DNA from: Lytechinus variegatus
Lineage: Eukaryota; Echinodermata; Echinoidea; Temnopleuroida; Toxopneustidae
Direction: 5' to 3'
Assembly (NCBI RefSeq): GCF_018143015.1
Contig: NC_054740.1
Location: forward strand, 70,209,356-70,273,355
DNA length: 64,000 nucleotides
The position numbers and the translations under genes were made by a program. The notes under the pieces are model-generated. The model saw only the letters and a list, made by a program, of their open reading frames with translations. It was not told the origin of the DNA and made no database searches. Shown in pieces: positions 22,015 to 34,125 of this stretch. Positions within the stretch are counted from its first letter, which is position 1. The number at the start of each line of letters is the position of its first letter.

Positions 22015-22366
22015 TCAGTATATGTGTTCACTCATTCGGTGAATAATTTCCTTCAGGGGAGACACCTGCCCTGGTACCTGGCCTCCCCCTGTCTTCCTGA
22101 TCTCCTTATGGTTACTCCACTCTCTTTTAGCGGAAAGTTTCATCCTCTTCCATTGATCTTTTACCAATTTAAGATCTCTAACCTTTCCAAATCTGGCATG
22201 AAATTGCTCTAATATATGCACCCAGGAGCGGTTTTTGGCCATCAGGCATTCGTAATTGTTTTTATTGCTTTCGATTTTGGTCCTACTAGTCCTGGATCAG
22301 TTGAATTAAGAGGTTCTTCTCTTCACAGGACCAGTTGGACGTTCGATTTCTTCCAGGAGTGGCCAT
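22015..22366 (-). pseudogene. Myb/SANT-like domain exon, copy A
   Basis: The exon encodes an N-terminal MATPGR and a tryptophan-containing three-helix Myb/SANT-like domain of the type seen in Myb_DNA-bind_5 proteins, ending HKEIRKTGGG. The reading frame is broken once near 22285 after IQLIQD. A homologous copy lies at 37224-37640. Confidence 0.65.
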
Positions 22367-22380
22367 TTTACAGTGATGTT

Positions 22381-23100
22381 TAGCTAGATAGAGTGCCCAC
22401 TGAGCATGTGCAGTAAAAGCAGACTACATCTCCATGGTAAAAATAAGGGATGGGGTCGGGGCGGGCATTTAACCCAGGGTTAAAATTTAAAACCCAGGTT
22501 TGTGTTTCATAAAGCTGTTCGTAAGTTAAGTGACTTTAAGAACGACTGGTGATCCTTTCTTGTGGAAAATTACAATGGTGAATAAACAGGGTATAAATAA
22601 CCCAATCTTACATTTTTAAGCTTACAATTCAATAAATAGTAATACTTCTAGAAATTTAAAGTCATCCCAATAGTTAAAATTACACTGTTGCCATGGTAAT
22701 GGCTTTTCCCCTAGAAAAATAAATATTTTAATTTGAAATGTAGAATCTGAATTTCCCCCCCTTTTCCCTTATTTATCACTTCTGATCAAGAAAGTGATTG
22801 TTACCCATGTAAGAATAGTTAAATGGTATTTTAGACCATTACCATGGCAACCGAATAACCCATAACTTGATAAAAAAAAAGATAATGGTGGAAAATACAA
22901 TAAAAATCACTAAATCTACATGACTTAGGTTTGATCTACATCTAATTTTGTTAAACAAACTGATAGGAATCAGTTGTACCTTGGTTATGATTAAAATTAA
23001 TGATGAATATAAATTTTACAAATGGTTGCCATCGTAACGGCTCATGTTGTCCCAAAATATCTGAGAGCTCTACATTGCTGCGAGCGTCGCCATGTTCCGA
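22381..23100. other. Repeat-containing spacer
   Basis: No gene is seen. A segment at about 22495-22560 (TGTTTCATAAAGCTG, then AAGAACGACTGGTGATCC) belongs to the same small-element family as 55494-55822. Confidence 0.5.
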
Positions 23101-23104
23101 GTCC

Positions 23105-23455
23105 CTAATCTAGCATGTTTAGATTGAGCCAGCTCATGGTATTCCCTACTTGGAATGTAATTAGTGACTTAACAGTATAAATTTTTGACTTTTTTTGTCG
23201 TCTCTTATGTGCCTTGCTGGATACACATTTTCTTTTCATTCTACCTCTCTCTCTCGATTGTACTTTATTTTCGTTATACAAATGCTTTGCCCTACGTTTA
23301 AATTCTGTATTTTTTTCTTCCAACTCGCCAAGAACCTTCCTTGAATCAAGGAGCTCTTCCAGTGATTCATTTAGTTCATCCTTAACCTCTTAGAATTTTC
23401 TTTTGGTAGGAAATCCCGATCGATGGGGAAGTTTTAGTTCATAAGTTGTTCTGTT
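23105..23455 (-). pseudogene. Coiled-coil exon, second partial copy
   Basis: This duplicates the coiled-coil exon of copy A (21525-21740): the nucleotide sequences align from the ATCCCGAT...GAGG...AAGTTTTAGT end to CGATTGTACTTTATTTTCG. It has an in-frame TAA near 23387. The frame goes on through KNTEFKRRAKHLYNENKVQ and then diverges into a lysine/arginine-rich tail. No neighbouring Myb or BEN exon is attached. Confidence 0.65.
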
Positions 23456-23459
23456 CTGA

Positions 23460-23760
23460 AACTGGATTTTTGAACAAGTTTAAGTGCACATTTCATGTAT
23501 TTCAGTTTTCCAATAAGTAATCTATGAATGTTATCTAAATGAATCTGATCCTATCCAATTTGATGTTTAGAAAGAATTGCCTGAACTATTGGGTGAATAT
23601 TATCTTTTTTGATAGGGTCATTTAGTTAGCCCCCCCCCAAAATAAATAAAATAAAAATAGTTGATGCAGCCAAGTCTTGCAAAGGTGTTACATTTATATT
23701 CATAAGTCAGACATGGTATGAATAAAACTAGACATTACACTTTTACATCATTTTTACTCA
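23460..23760. other. AT-rich spacer
   Basis: No gene is recognised; it contains a C-run at 23631-23639. Confidence 0.4.
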
Positions 23761-23764
23761 ACTG

Positions 23765-24130
23765 CAGTTGTCCCTTAACCATTTCTTAGCTGATGATGGC
23801 GAGGGTGGGTTTTCTCTTAAAATGCATGATACATAGCGGTTGGTTTCCTCAGCTCCCTGTTTGAAAGTTTCTTCTGAAACAAACTCCAGTTAACATTCCG
23901 AGGGGATCGATGTCTCTGTCAGACCAAGGTTGGGGCTCACCCCTGTCATCTAGGCAAACAGATGGCGGTCTGCTGTCGGGTCATCCTCCCACGTTTTCCC
24001 TGTTGCTGGCACCGGGTACAGAGCCTGTAAGAAGCTCCCCCTGCCCCGATATGGCATTATCTTTGCTCTCTCTGTAGTGTTTCCATCATGGTCTTGCTCG
24101 AATGTCGGAATATTTTTCGTCACTACATAA
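23765..24130 (-). pseudogene. Possible second piggyBac-like N-terminal fragment
   Basis: Across two frames the minus strand reads MPYRGRGSF (about 24050) and later LEFVSEETFKQGAEETNRYVSCIL (about 23890-23820), followed by SSAKKWLRD. The ETNRY block resembles the start of the piggyBac transposase domain, and an MPYRGRxG-like motif precedes it at the usual distance. Stops and frameshifts intervene and no catalytic block follows, so this is a short relic if the identification is right. Confidence 0.35.
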
Positions 24131-24139
24131 ACTAAAAAA

Positions 24140-25570
24140 AAGTTTGTAAATCTGACTTTGATCCATAATCCCTCCTCTGATTTAGTAAATATCAATATTG
24201 TCGTAGGCCTCGTTAAAGTCGCTCTTGGCCATCACCAAACTTGCCCCGGGTATGCCGATCATCACCCTTTCATCGTCAATGGTAGTTGTGTTCGGTCATT
24301 GGGTCCTTGGTCGAGTAGCCTCTTCCTGAGCATGGAGGGTCACATTCTCGTCTGTTAATTGTCGATTTGTGTCTAGTAGGCATCGGTTGGCGCTCAGTAG
24401 TCGTCGGTTCTCTTTAGATGAGACATGAATCTCGCCAAAGGTGAGTCTGGTGAATGGTCAGTCAGTAGTTGCTCAAGTAGGTCATCGTGGGTCTCGTCTT
24501 GTCCAGCAGTCATGTCAAGCTGGTGTTCCAGGGTCGGTTGGCAGTGGGAAGTCTTTGGTAGGTCAGTTGTGTCGGTGGAGATGTCACAAGTCTTTGGTCT
24601 GTCCGTCATATGAAGATTGTCTTCGAAGATGTCCTCAAAAGGTAGAGAAGCAGGTGGACCGGCGGGTAAGCAGTCACTGGGAGCTGATGATGAAAAGGGA
24701 AAAGAACAAAATATACATTAATTTTCACAAACAGTCATTGAATGTCTCCCTTCTATGTCAGTATTTGGGCAAGAATTCTCTAACTTTACAACTTAAAAAA
24801 AGATGGTGTTGCTTTAATTTTAAACTGTTTCTGCCATTGTGGAGAAGTGTGCCCTTCCCCTATAAAACAATATTGGCCCTTATTCTGAAGTCAGGTTTAA
24901 CTTAGACCATAGTCTAACTCGGTGCTAAAATCATGCGGAGCCAAAAATTCTGTTTATATTGTATATTTCTAATGTTTACTACTTTGTTTCCTTTTGCTTT
25001 CATAATGAAGAATAATACTATAGTTATCATTCCCAGACCATTTAGGTGTCATATCAGTTGATTAATTGAATGTGAGCTGTAAGGGATTTCGCTCCAATTG
25101 GCCCTCCATATTTGAACCTCAACTTTAAACCAGGGTTTACTTTAAACCCTGAGTTCAGAATACAGGTCATTGACTCTTTGCTGTTTTTAGCTACACATGG
25201 GAGAGGGTCCTATTGTATTACGATAAAAAATAAAGAATAATATTCTTCATTATTTGTGTTTAATAATTGATATTGAAATACTAAATTCTATTCAAATTTT
25301 GTCCACAAAGAATTTTGATTTTGAGATGCTTATTATCAGCCAGGACTTGCAAGCTCGACCTAATACAATACAATAATAAGGCAAGATAATTGCATTGAAC
25401 AACATTAACAAGACATTCAACATTAAGATATAATTCAGTTTATTCATGATACCACCAACTCTTGAAAAGGTCATTGTAATGTTGGCAATATGAGTATTCC
25501 AAATTGTCAACAAGAACTCCCCAAAACTTGATAACACTTATATTTCTGATTAAAATCAATTCATTTTTAT
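24140..25570. other. Spacer with one MITE
   Basis: The minus-strand frame at 24394-24609 (Asp/Thr/Leu-rich) has no recognisable domain. A 300-bp inverted-repeat element sits at 24869-25168. No other structure was seen. Confidence 0.45.
24869..25168. mobile_element. MITE with imperfect terminal inverted repeats
   Basis: The left end CCTTATTCTGAAGTCAGGTT and the inverted right end CTGTATTCTGAACTCAGGGT share ATTCTGAANTCAGG, followed by TTTAA-rich arms. A related end appears near 62170-62205 (GTTTGAATTTAATCCGAGTT then CAGATTACAGG). Confidence 0.65.
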
Positions 25571-25572
25571 TT

Positions 25573-25942
25573 CAATTCAGTGGATTCACAATTCATAGCG
25601 CCATCAGCGACAAGCTTGGAGACGCCCTTTTTTCACATTGCATTGTGGGAAATGGTCGACATTGCAGTATATTTGTATTGGCCTGGATGTCATTGCGCAT
25701 ATCAGACTGCGTTTGCAAAGTCAAATGCTTTATGCACAATGCGCTCACACAATAATTATCAAAATGTACAAATGTCTGGCAATATGAGCAGTTTGTTTGG
25801 CGGCAACGCACCAACATTATGGAAAGAAAAATGTATGATTAAAGCAATGGAAGATGATGACTGCTGTCGACTCAAAGTGAAAAAATAGGCCTTTCTCATT
25901 TTCCCCGATGACTGCGCTTAGAATTGTGAATCCACCGAATTG
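25573..25942. mobile_element. MITE with ~24-bp terminal inverted repeats
   Basis: The left end CAATTCAGTGGATTCACAAT (25573 on) is mirrored by CAATTCGGTGGATTCACAAT read from 25942 backwards. The similarity continues into AGCGC. The interior of about 320 bp is non-coding. Confidence 0.85.
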
Positions 25943-25949
25943 TGTGAGT

Positions 25950-26670
25950 TGGGGTACGAGTGCTGGTTCTATTTTGTTTTATTTTGTTCAATCGATAATT
26001 TATTTACAGAAGACCAGAAGTAAATATTCTCAATTTTAGCGTTAACCATTGCATAGAGTTTATATCTTTTTTGGGATGCAAGAATGTTGGTATCATCAAC
26101 GGAGCCCGTTTCATAGTCCCCTGCTCGAACTCGTTCGGCGGGGACAAAAATGCAAACAATTTTAGCTGCACTCCGCGCCCTTGCTTACGATGTTCCAACT
26201 TATTGCACAAAATTTACCTCCCCCAGAAAAAATTCCTGCGTACGGCCTTGTCCATTCACTAAAATGTTTTTATTCTGAAATCAATACTGATTTCCTTGAG
26301 AAGAATTAAAAACTAGATAATCAAATTTTACATATCATTGTTCCTTTAAAACATGTCATACAGTGGAACCTTGATATAACTAGGTCATAAATGAGATTTC
26401 TGAAATAACAAGGCCATTTTCATGGTCCAAAGAACTGTTCGACTGTATTAACAAGTCATATACATCATAACCTGTTATGGCTCGCGAGCCTATGTCATCT
26501 AACATGCCGGGCAAAGAGGCCAACTTTTTCATAACCTATTCAGAACAAAACATTAGTGACCAAAAATGCACAACTAAAGCACGACTTAAGAATGCCTTTT
26601 GACTACAAAGGCATAGCAAATTAACAGGGTTTTAAGAACCAAACTACGACACTTAGCAGTGGTAGTGCTG
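25950..26670. other. Spacer with repeat ends
   Basis: No exon is seen. CAGTGGAACCTTGATATAAC at about 26362 and the inverted TACAGTCGAACAGTT near 26433-26447 suggest a very short inverted-repeat element. Confidence 0.45.
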
Positions 26671-26676
26671 GGTGAC

Positions 26677-27022
26677 TTATTCATCAGAATTCTGTGCACT
26701 CTTGCGACTCTGGACATATGTTCTAAATGCCCTGATACTGGGGGTCAATATACCCTTTGTGCTTCGTGGCTGTTCATAGATGTGTTCTATGAACTGCCAC
26801 ACCCCTTTGCAAAGAACCTGATAGTCAACATCTAGAATGTACACCAGCTTGTAGCAGATGTCCACCGCTTCTAGAAGAGAGCTAACTTCTACTGCTTGCC
26901 TTTCGGCTGTTAGAAAGGTTTGTGTTGGCAGAGGACATTCTTCATGTAGAGGGCAAGTATGAATGGCTGAGGTCTCTTCTCTGCACGTATTTCTCCCAAG
27001 TAAGTTGGGAGAGTGATCATCT
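26677..27022 (-). CDS. Terminal exon of an unrecognised gene
   Basis: A TTTTCAG acceptor at 27023 is followed by an open frame (in phase 1) of about 115 codons to the stop at 26677. It has a Cys/His-containing start (DDHSPN, NTCREE, CPLHEECPLP) and then a conserved-looking helical segment VSSLLEAVDICYKLVYILDV and KGVWQFIEHIYEQ. The helical part resembles the C-terminus of uncharacterised transposon-linked animal proteins, but I cannot name it. No upstream partner exon was identified with confidence. Confidence 0.45.
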
Positions 27023-27029
27023 CCTGAAA

Positions 27030-28630
27030 AGCAAACATAAAATTATAAATACACATAGCTTAAGAAAATGAAAACTAACTCAGAAAAACAAATGTCAATT
27101 TTAAGTCAACAATTCTATCATGCAACACTGTGATAGTGAATTCTTAGTCAATGGGTGCGGCGCTGACAAAGGCATGGTCACCTAAAGTGGCTATTAAAAC
27201 AAGCCAAGAAAAAAAAAGAAAAAAAAGGTCCTTGGTCGCTCCCGCGTTGTCGGCTCTAAATATATCAATAGACAAATCATTCCACACCCAATTCTAAAGA
27301 GACAAAACAAATAATTACAAACCATTAAAAAGTTGAATTTTATGTATTATATATTTAAGTTACATAACATATGGAATGAAGTTTTTCAGGGTGAACTTCC
27401 CCCTTTAATTGACAAATGGATATGACCATGGACCTACCATGATATGACTGAAGTCAAATATGTGCAGGACTCCGGACACTAAATAAGATAAAACGTCTTT
27501 GGCATTGGCTCATCCAAAAATGCATGCTTCAAACATCAGAAATAACTAAGAATATATGACATTCATTTCAAACAATAATATTACAAGGCCTAACATCCTT
27601 TGAACGTGTAGTTTAAAAACCCAAGAAAATCTATGTGTCTACAATCAGACCAGGAATTGCAGATGTGGGGCAAATCGACAAGCACATACATTTTAAACCT
27701 CATAATGTTCCAATATGCCCGTTTCCACGACACCGTCTATAATAATAGATGTCGTGTTTCCTTTTTATAATATTAAAGGGAAATGGACAATCAAGAATTT
27801 TTTGCACTCAGTGTGAATAAGAAGGGGTCTGATGACCGAGACACCTTTTGGGTGTTGCAAAAAATATTTGCAATTCATTATAGCAGCAGTGCTGAGTTTT
27901 AAAACAACTAAATGTATAATGATTTTTTTTTTCAAAAAGAGAGGGGGAAAGTACACATTCATTTGATAATCCTTAGTATGTTGACCTCCAAATGACCTTT
28001 GCCCAGTGACCTGAGATTACATTTGTAACAGCTTTTCCTGACATAGCAATTTAGGCCCAATAAGAGCCAAACAAATAAATCACATAAAGGGTAATGAATG
28101 GTTGTAGTTATCTATCCATTTGAACACTGAATAATTGTGAGTGCCATTTTCATCTGAAAACGAAAAAAAAAATCGAATGCATGGTTGTCGAGCGTCATAA
28201 TCTGGAAATGAAAAAAAATCCCAGTGCTTTTGTACGGAATCGCAATCCTCCAGACACAATGTGACATCATCATTTCCCGGTGACGTGGGGGTGCTCAATC
28301 GAATCGTACTTGGGAGGAGCAGTTTCTTTGATTTTTATTTCATATTTTTAAGTAATGGAAGGAGATATGTGTAATATTTTTCGGTATATTTGTATTATAT
28401 GAATAATTACCTTTCTTTTGATATATGATTTTTTTTTACACCGGTCAGGGTCTTTAACCTTGGTTAAGATTTCAATATTGACACCGCCGCCCGTCGGAAA
28501 AGCCGCGCCTATAGTCTTGCTCTGCACGCTATGCAGGCGAGACAAAAATAATCCCCATATTAATAATATACTTTATTTAATATCCAAATTGTTTGATTTC
28601 TTCATTTAAATTTTTTTCAATTTACATTTA
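27030..28630. other. AT-rich spacer
   Basis: No gene is supported. A segment at about 28440-28545, containing GTCTCGCCTGCATAGCG-type and GACGGGCGGCGG-type sequence on the minus strand, is GC-rich and looks like a transposon end. A hairpin lies near 27725-27760 (CACGACAC...GTCGTGTT). Confidence 0.45.
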
Positions 28631-28633
28631 AAT

Positions 28634-29201
28634 TTATTTAGACTTGCGGCACTTGCCATTGACAGCGTCCCTCAGCTCTTTTTGTTGTTTCTCAGTTGTA
28701 ATACCAGAAAATTGATTTTGAGCTTGCGCAACAATTGCCTTGAACATGTAGTTTGTCCTCAGTGCTTCTTTTCCTTTTGTTACAGAACCGCTGAAACTGC
28801 ATTTATGCAATTGGTCACGGGTGAAATGAATTGACATAAGCTTCAGAACTAAATCCTTAGGCCTTAGCACATTTCGACCTATCAAACGCTTCAAGATACT
28901 GTGCCTTTGACATTAGCAAATTGTGCTCATCGGAGCCAATGGAGATCGAATCGTCTCCGATGTTGTGGTAAACTGGCTCATTCTTCCCATCTTTTTTTGA
29001 TAGAGCCCTTAACTCCTCTTTGATGGTGGCAATCTCCTGCAGAATTTGGCATTGGTTTCTCATGATCATCGCTTGCTGATGCAACAACTGGTGTAGCATT
29101 GGCTCAAACCCTGTACTAGTATACCCAGCATAGAGCTGCCTTGGTGGGTAGTTAAGAGGAGCCCATGGATAGGCTCCGGGCATTGTATACCCTTCCTGCA
29201 C
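28634..29201 (-). pseudogene. BEN-like domain exon, copy C
   Basis: The exon starts at a CTCAG acceptor (29202) with VQEGYTMPGAYPWAPLNYPP. A glutamine-rich helix follows (LLHQQAMIMRNQCQILQEIA), then the block shared with copy A: NEPVYHNIGDDSISIGSD and LLMSKAQYLEAFDRSK. A single-base indel near 28857 shifts the frame, after which the BEN-like part continues (PKDLVLKLMSIHFTRDQL, CSFSG, LRTNYMFKAIVAQAQNQF). It is clearly paralogous to 20887-21465 but diverged, so these are not a recent duplication. No Myb exon is seen upstream. Confidence 0.6.
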
Positions 29202-29209
29202 CTGAGATG

Positions 29210-30780
29210 TAGATAGCATTCATAATATAAATCAATATTTTCACACCTATATTCAGTGAAAAAAAGAAAGAAAGGGTATACATGTATATAGAGTGACTGT
29301 GCAATATCTTGCGTTTTCTAGGATCATTTCTCAATTTTCCTCCTCTCTTTCTTATCCTTTTGTTCTCATTTCTTTCTTCTTTATTCTCCTTAATTTCTTT
29401 CGTTGTTTTCTTTTTCGATCCTTTCAACTTTTTAAACTTGTTTGCTCGTCTCCCTATATTTCTCCAAATCGACCTCTTTCTGTCTTTTCGTTATCATTCC
29501 TTCTTTTTCTTTCTCTTCTCCCCTTTCCATATTTCTCATCCTTTATCCCACTCCTTCCCTTTCCTATGTGTCTATCCATTATCCAAATTTACTATGAACT
29601 ATCTCGTTTGACCATTGATCGTAAACCATTCATACCTCATAATAGTCTGCTTTTTGATAAAGAAACACGGTTCATGTTGTTTGCCCCCCCCTCCTTCTGT
29701 TTCCTGTGAGTATTTTGTCGATTTTTGGAATATATAATCACCATCATGCAGGTCCTTAGATATTCCATGTACATCAATTTGTATTTTCCCCCCTTCCCTG
29801 TTTCTTCATATCCCTTTTTCCCCCTTATTACGTACGGCTTCCCTGGTCTTTCTTCTATCATTTCCCTGTTTGTCTTGATATGGTAATACGTATTTCCCAC
29901 TAGTTTTTCAGTTTTTATTTGATATATGATTGTGACTTTAATTGTACAATATCTATTTTTATATTCTCAATAATCATCATAATCCAACTGTTATGGTTGC
30001 AATGAGTTAATAATTCAATTGAAATTCCAAATTAATTATAGGAAAATACATGCAGTAGGCTGAAAAAAAACAACATTTAAATACGGACTTAAAGAAAATA
30101 AGAAAATGGAATGATGATGATGAGGAAGTCATGGAGGGGGAAGAGGAGTTATGGAGAGGGGGAAGAGGAGTTATGGAAGGGGAGCGGGCCGGGTGCCGGT
30201 GCTGAAGCAAGATTTTCCTTTGTGTATTAATTGATTTTTTTTTATAGACAACTCTCCCTGGTAAGTATAAAGTGAAAGAAATGTGACATTTCGATAGTCA
30301 AATTTACTTCAGCAGCCCCAGTAAAAAAATTGTTCCCAGGGCCCTGGGAAGAGTAAACCATGTCTGCAATCTTTGAGAAAAGTTGAAAGTAATATAAAAT
30401 AATATCATTTTTAAGGCATTCCAATTAACAAAATAAACGAAAAACATACTGAAACTACACACTAGCACAAATGTAGCTATATTACATTTTTTTTTTTTAA
30501 ATACAGACAAATTATACATCACTTGAAAGGTTTTTTCAAGACAAATTCAACGGTGAAGACCAAATTACAATTGGAGCACCATAACTGAAGATATGGCCTC
30601 TTAAAGGGACGCTATACGCGGAACTTTTCTGCCACCCAAGACAAGTACGGTACCCATTGGGTGGCAGATCTACAGGTACTTGTAGATCTAAGAAACTTCC
30701 ATACTTTTTTTTTCATGTAGGTTACTAAGTTAATTTGACTAAAATGCAACACAAGAGGTGATCTTGTAGAGCATGGCTGT
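29210..30780. other. Pyrimidine-rich and AT-rich spacer
   Basis: The plus strand from about 29300 to 29600 is a long TC-rich low-complexity tract, which explains the long hydrophobic-looking frames there. No gene is supported. Confidence 0.5.
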
Positions 30781-30787
30781 GTTACCT

Positions 30788-30910
30788 TTAGTCTTCCTCC
30801 TCCTCCACGACCAAGTCCCCTGCTCTAAGGTCCTCCTCCAACTGGTATGTGTACACTGTCTCTGGAGATTCCGTGTACACTATATTAAACCACGATGGGT
30901 ACCCTGGAAC
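30788..30910 (-). CDS. Last exon of a transposon-like protein (isolated)
   Basis: A CTTTCAG acceptor precedes 41 codons reading VPGYPSWFNIVYTESPETVY, TYQLEEDLRAGDLVV and an acidic tail to the stop at 30788. The PGYPxWFNIVY...YTYxLxxDxxxGDL pattern is one I associate with the C-termini of uncharacterised transposon-derived animal proteins. It may belong with the frame at 35363-35704, since both lie on the minus strand in the right order, but no connecting exons were found. Confidence 0.5.
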   Translation of the reverse strand, partial: VPGYPSWFNIVYTESPETVYTYQLEEDLRAGDLVVEEEED

Positions 30911-32495
30911 CTGAAAGAAGTTTTGCAAGACCATATTTTAATTCAAAATGACTTATCAAGTTTACATAATGCTGTTCCAGGGGCATTGATCCTGGTGTGG
31001 GGCAGCTCCCCTCCCCTATGAACATATTGGAGGGGGGCAAACATTTTGCGCCCCTTCCCCCAATTCGAAACATGGATCAACGCCACTGTGCACCACTTTA
31101 AAATAACATTTTCTGCATTTGCAAAAGAAAGCCAAGTACAGATACATGTATGAATGCAAAGACTAATCTGAAACATAAACAACTTACAGTGAAATAATGG
31201 AAAACAAGTACCACACCCACAGCCACCATGCCCACTCACTCCTTTCGGTCAGCCATGGCACCAAAATCACACTCTAGGCAGCACAACATGGGCTTGCATT
31301 CGCCTCTTGCGCAGCTAAGTGACACATTCTTATATATCAAAATTAGATTTTCTGATACAAATACACTTCAAAGAATTAATTTATATCTGATATTTGACTG
31401 TTCCCTGGGAAATTTTCTGTTGATACGGCTTTGAAGTAAGAAAATAGAAACATGATTTACCTTAAGTGTCCAAAAAACTCCTTTTTGTAACAAAAAACAT
31501 TGCCGACATTGAACTGAAATCGTCACTAACTTGTAGAAGAAAGTCTGCCGATTTTAATGATACATAACACATGGTTATTTGATGCCCCTAGAGGGCATCA
31601 ACAAGTAAAAGTAACTTGCAAGATTAACCCGGTTCTGGAGTCATATTTTCCAAAATGGCGACTTCCATCGTGTGACGACGGAAAGGTGGTGCTCTCGAAA
31701 ACGGCCTTAAAAACAACATTTTGGCGATGCAAATGTGAGTAAATTGACTAGAAATAAGAAGTTTAGATATAATAGAAAAAGATCGTAACATTTTATGAAA
31801 AAAGGATTTGAAATGTTGATACACTGGCTCAATGAATTTTGCCCATTTTGTGTGTTGGCAGAATAGGAAATGTGTTAAACGCGAACCCGTTGCGATCGCT
31901 AACAAATGATCGAAAAATTTGCTGAACAAAATAATGTAAATCAATTATACTAGGTGTTCCAAATGAATGATATAGGCCTAAAACACATGCATGTGAAAAA
32001 AGCAGAAAAATAACAAAACATGAAGGTGAAAATTGAAACGATGAAAAACTGAGTATGAGTGAAGAATAAACTATCTCTCTGCTTACAAATTTTGAAGGAA
32101 TATTAAAGTAAAATTAAACAATTTCATTTAAAGCAATTTCAAAATAATGATCGAAAAACGGTACTTGAAATGAGAAAAAAATACTGAAAATGAAAAACAA
32201 AGACCTACCTTGTGAATGAAAGAAGAAATACATGCATCGGAAAAGAAAAATAAATTTGCAAATACATTTCTTGGAAATATAGGAGAGAGAATAGTGTACT
32301 ATACCAGCGGATTCTAAAAAATGATTAAAGAAAAATAAGATACTTCGGTTAAGGATTTCTGAATTAACGATATAAAAAGGAAAGAAAAATACTGAATACT
32401 GTAATGTAAACAGACATTGGTTCATCCAATTGCAATATTTCTTCAAGATCAATACATTTAAAATAAAGGTATACCCAGTGGTTGTGTGTCCGGAC

Positions 32496-32701
32496 AGGTT
32501 GGGTGTCCGGACACATGACTTTTACTCTCAATTTTGAAAAGTTTACAAGCAATGTCTTTGATTTTTTTAAAACAGAATGTAAGAAAATAATAAAGAGAAC
32601 AAACATTTATGGAGATAAGCACTACTCAACCTATATTTTTGGCTTACTCTTGAGATAAAAAACAAGTCTTCATTTTTGTTAGGTGTCCGGACACCCAACC
32701 T
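32496..32701. repeat. Foldback repeat with 19-bp perfect arms
   Basis: AGGTTGGGTGTCCGGACAC (32496-32514) is the exact reverse complement of 32683-32701. Each arm contains the self-complementary core GTGTCCGGACAC. A further partial copy, GTGTGTCCGGACAGG, abuts the left arm at about 32484. Confidence 0.9.
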
Positions 32702-34096
32702 CCCATCCTAATGCAAAACATATTGAGTGAAGGAATTGACTTTACATTAAGAAACAATCATATAATCTTCAAGATATGCGAATCTTAACATAATCAAAAC
32801 CAAAGTAGCATTGCTATAATAAAACACAAATATGATCTTCAATGTTCGGGAAAGAAAATAGCTGAGGGGAAACGAAATTCTATACATGAATAAAATAAAA
32901 AGAAAAAAACAATGCAAACAAATCACATATGGTACATAATATATATTATATATTGATCAGGCAGAAAATAACAGAAAGATCAGACAAATACAGAAGTTGT
33001 ATTTATGTTTGGGGAGTAAAGAATAATAGGAGCAAATCAATTTCATATCGAAACGATACACTATTCAGGAAAATGCTTCAAATCAAAATGGCTATAGAAA
33101 ACATACAGTATTTTAAAATATACAAATGGCATAATCTAATGAAACGTCTTGTGATACATTAGAAATCAGAATGTAGTATAAACTAGAAGTTGAATTGTGC
33201 ATGTTGCTGCCTGCTTTGTTAATGTAGTAGGCAAGAAAAAATAGTACCTTTTTCTACCAACATTGATTGGTACGTTATATTTTTCATGTCCATTTCGAAG
33301 ATAGATAACATGTTTCCAAGCTCTGTGCTAAGATTGATGAACAAACTTCTGTTCCACATAAATTTGAGAAACAGATAAGAGAACTAATGAATATAGAAAA
33401 TGAGTTGGAAATGTGTTCCAATAAAAGTATTTGTTTCTAAAAATTTATTTATTTGTGATTTATTCATTTTTATTTACATGTATTTATTCATGTATGTATA
33501 TAGATATATATATATATTTTTTTTTTGGGGGGTATTAACGATGATGTTTTGAGTGAGATGGAGGGAGTCATGATTTGTTTTCATTGAGCTATTCTATTGA
33601 TAGTACCATGTGTCCTGTGTCAGTAGGTATATACATCTATTTCAAATGAAGGAATGTGATAAATATATAAGATTGCAATAGAATTACAGTAGAAGAGATT
33701 AGTAAAACAATTCATCGCCACTGCAGGATCTTTAAGAAGCGTGCACGCATTTTGGGATACATAGTGCATATACATTGAGTGACTGCTCAATATTCTGTGT
33801 ATTCAGCACACCAGCGAATATTGCCAAGATAAAAAGCATTTCGCTGATCCCGTCTTTGAAAATTTAATACTTTGGATGAGTATCTTTGAGAAGATACGAA
33901 CATACATTTTGCTCCATTTATCTTGCCGATTACGCGCCTTTAAACTCCATCCTTCTACCCAATACCTACTTTACTTCCTTTAGAGGAGAAATCTTCATAT
34001 TTTCCCCCATACTTGGGGGACATCATAATGTACATCCCACCTTGGCCTTCACCAGCCAGCACTAGTCAGTTCCCACTCAAAATGCTGTGACACCTT

Positions 34097-34125
34097 CTTG
34101 AAACTTGAAACTTTATTTACCACAA
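34097..34125 (-). mobile_element. LINE 3' tail
   Basis: On the minus strand the sequence runs GTGGTAAATAAAGTTTCAAG followed by another TTTCAAG, the tandem style of CR1/L2-like 3' ends. No coding remnant was recognised upstream of it. Confidence 0.45.

Larger units (their letters stand above)
20887..22380 (-). pseudogene. Myb/SANT plus coiled-coil plus BEN-like gene, copy A
   Basis: The exons read leftwards. The first starts at the ATG at 22366 (MATPGRNRTSNWSCEEKNLL) and continues after a small break into a Myb/SANT-like domain (KNRSWVHILEQFHARFGKV, then LKLVKDQWKRMKLSAKREW) to about 22031. An acidic stretch (21967-21774) follows, with DSEGESSDHDSDEERD. Next comes a coiled coil (about 21770-21525) with LKEVEDELKESMEEFLDSRK. 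The last exon, 20887-21465, begins at a CTTACAG acceptor and carries a BEN-like domain. The copy has a frameshift near 22285 and an in-frame TAG near 21773. Myb/SANT and BEN domains both bind DNA, so the intact protein was probably nuclear. Other partial copies lie at 23105-23455, 28634-29201 and 37224-37654. Confidence 0.65.

Noticed and set aside
29293..29709. 138-codon Phe/Ser/Leu-rich frame
   Set aside because: It lies in a pyrimidine-rich low-complexity tract that opens several frames at once.
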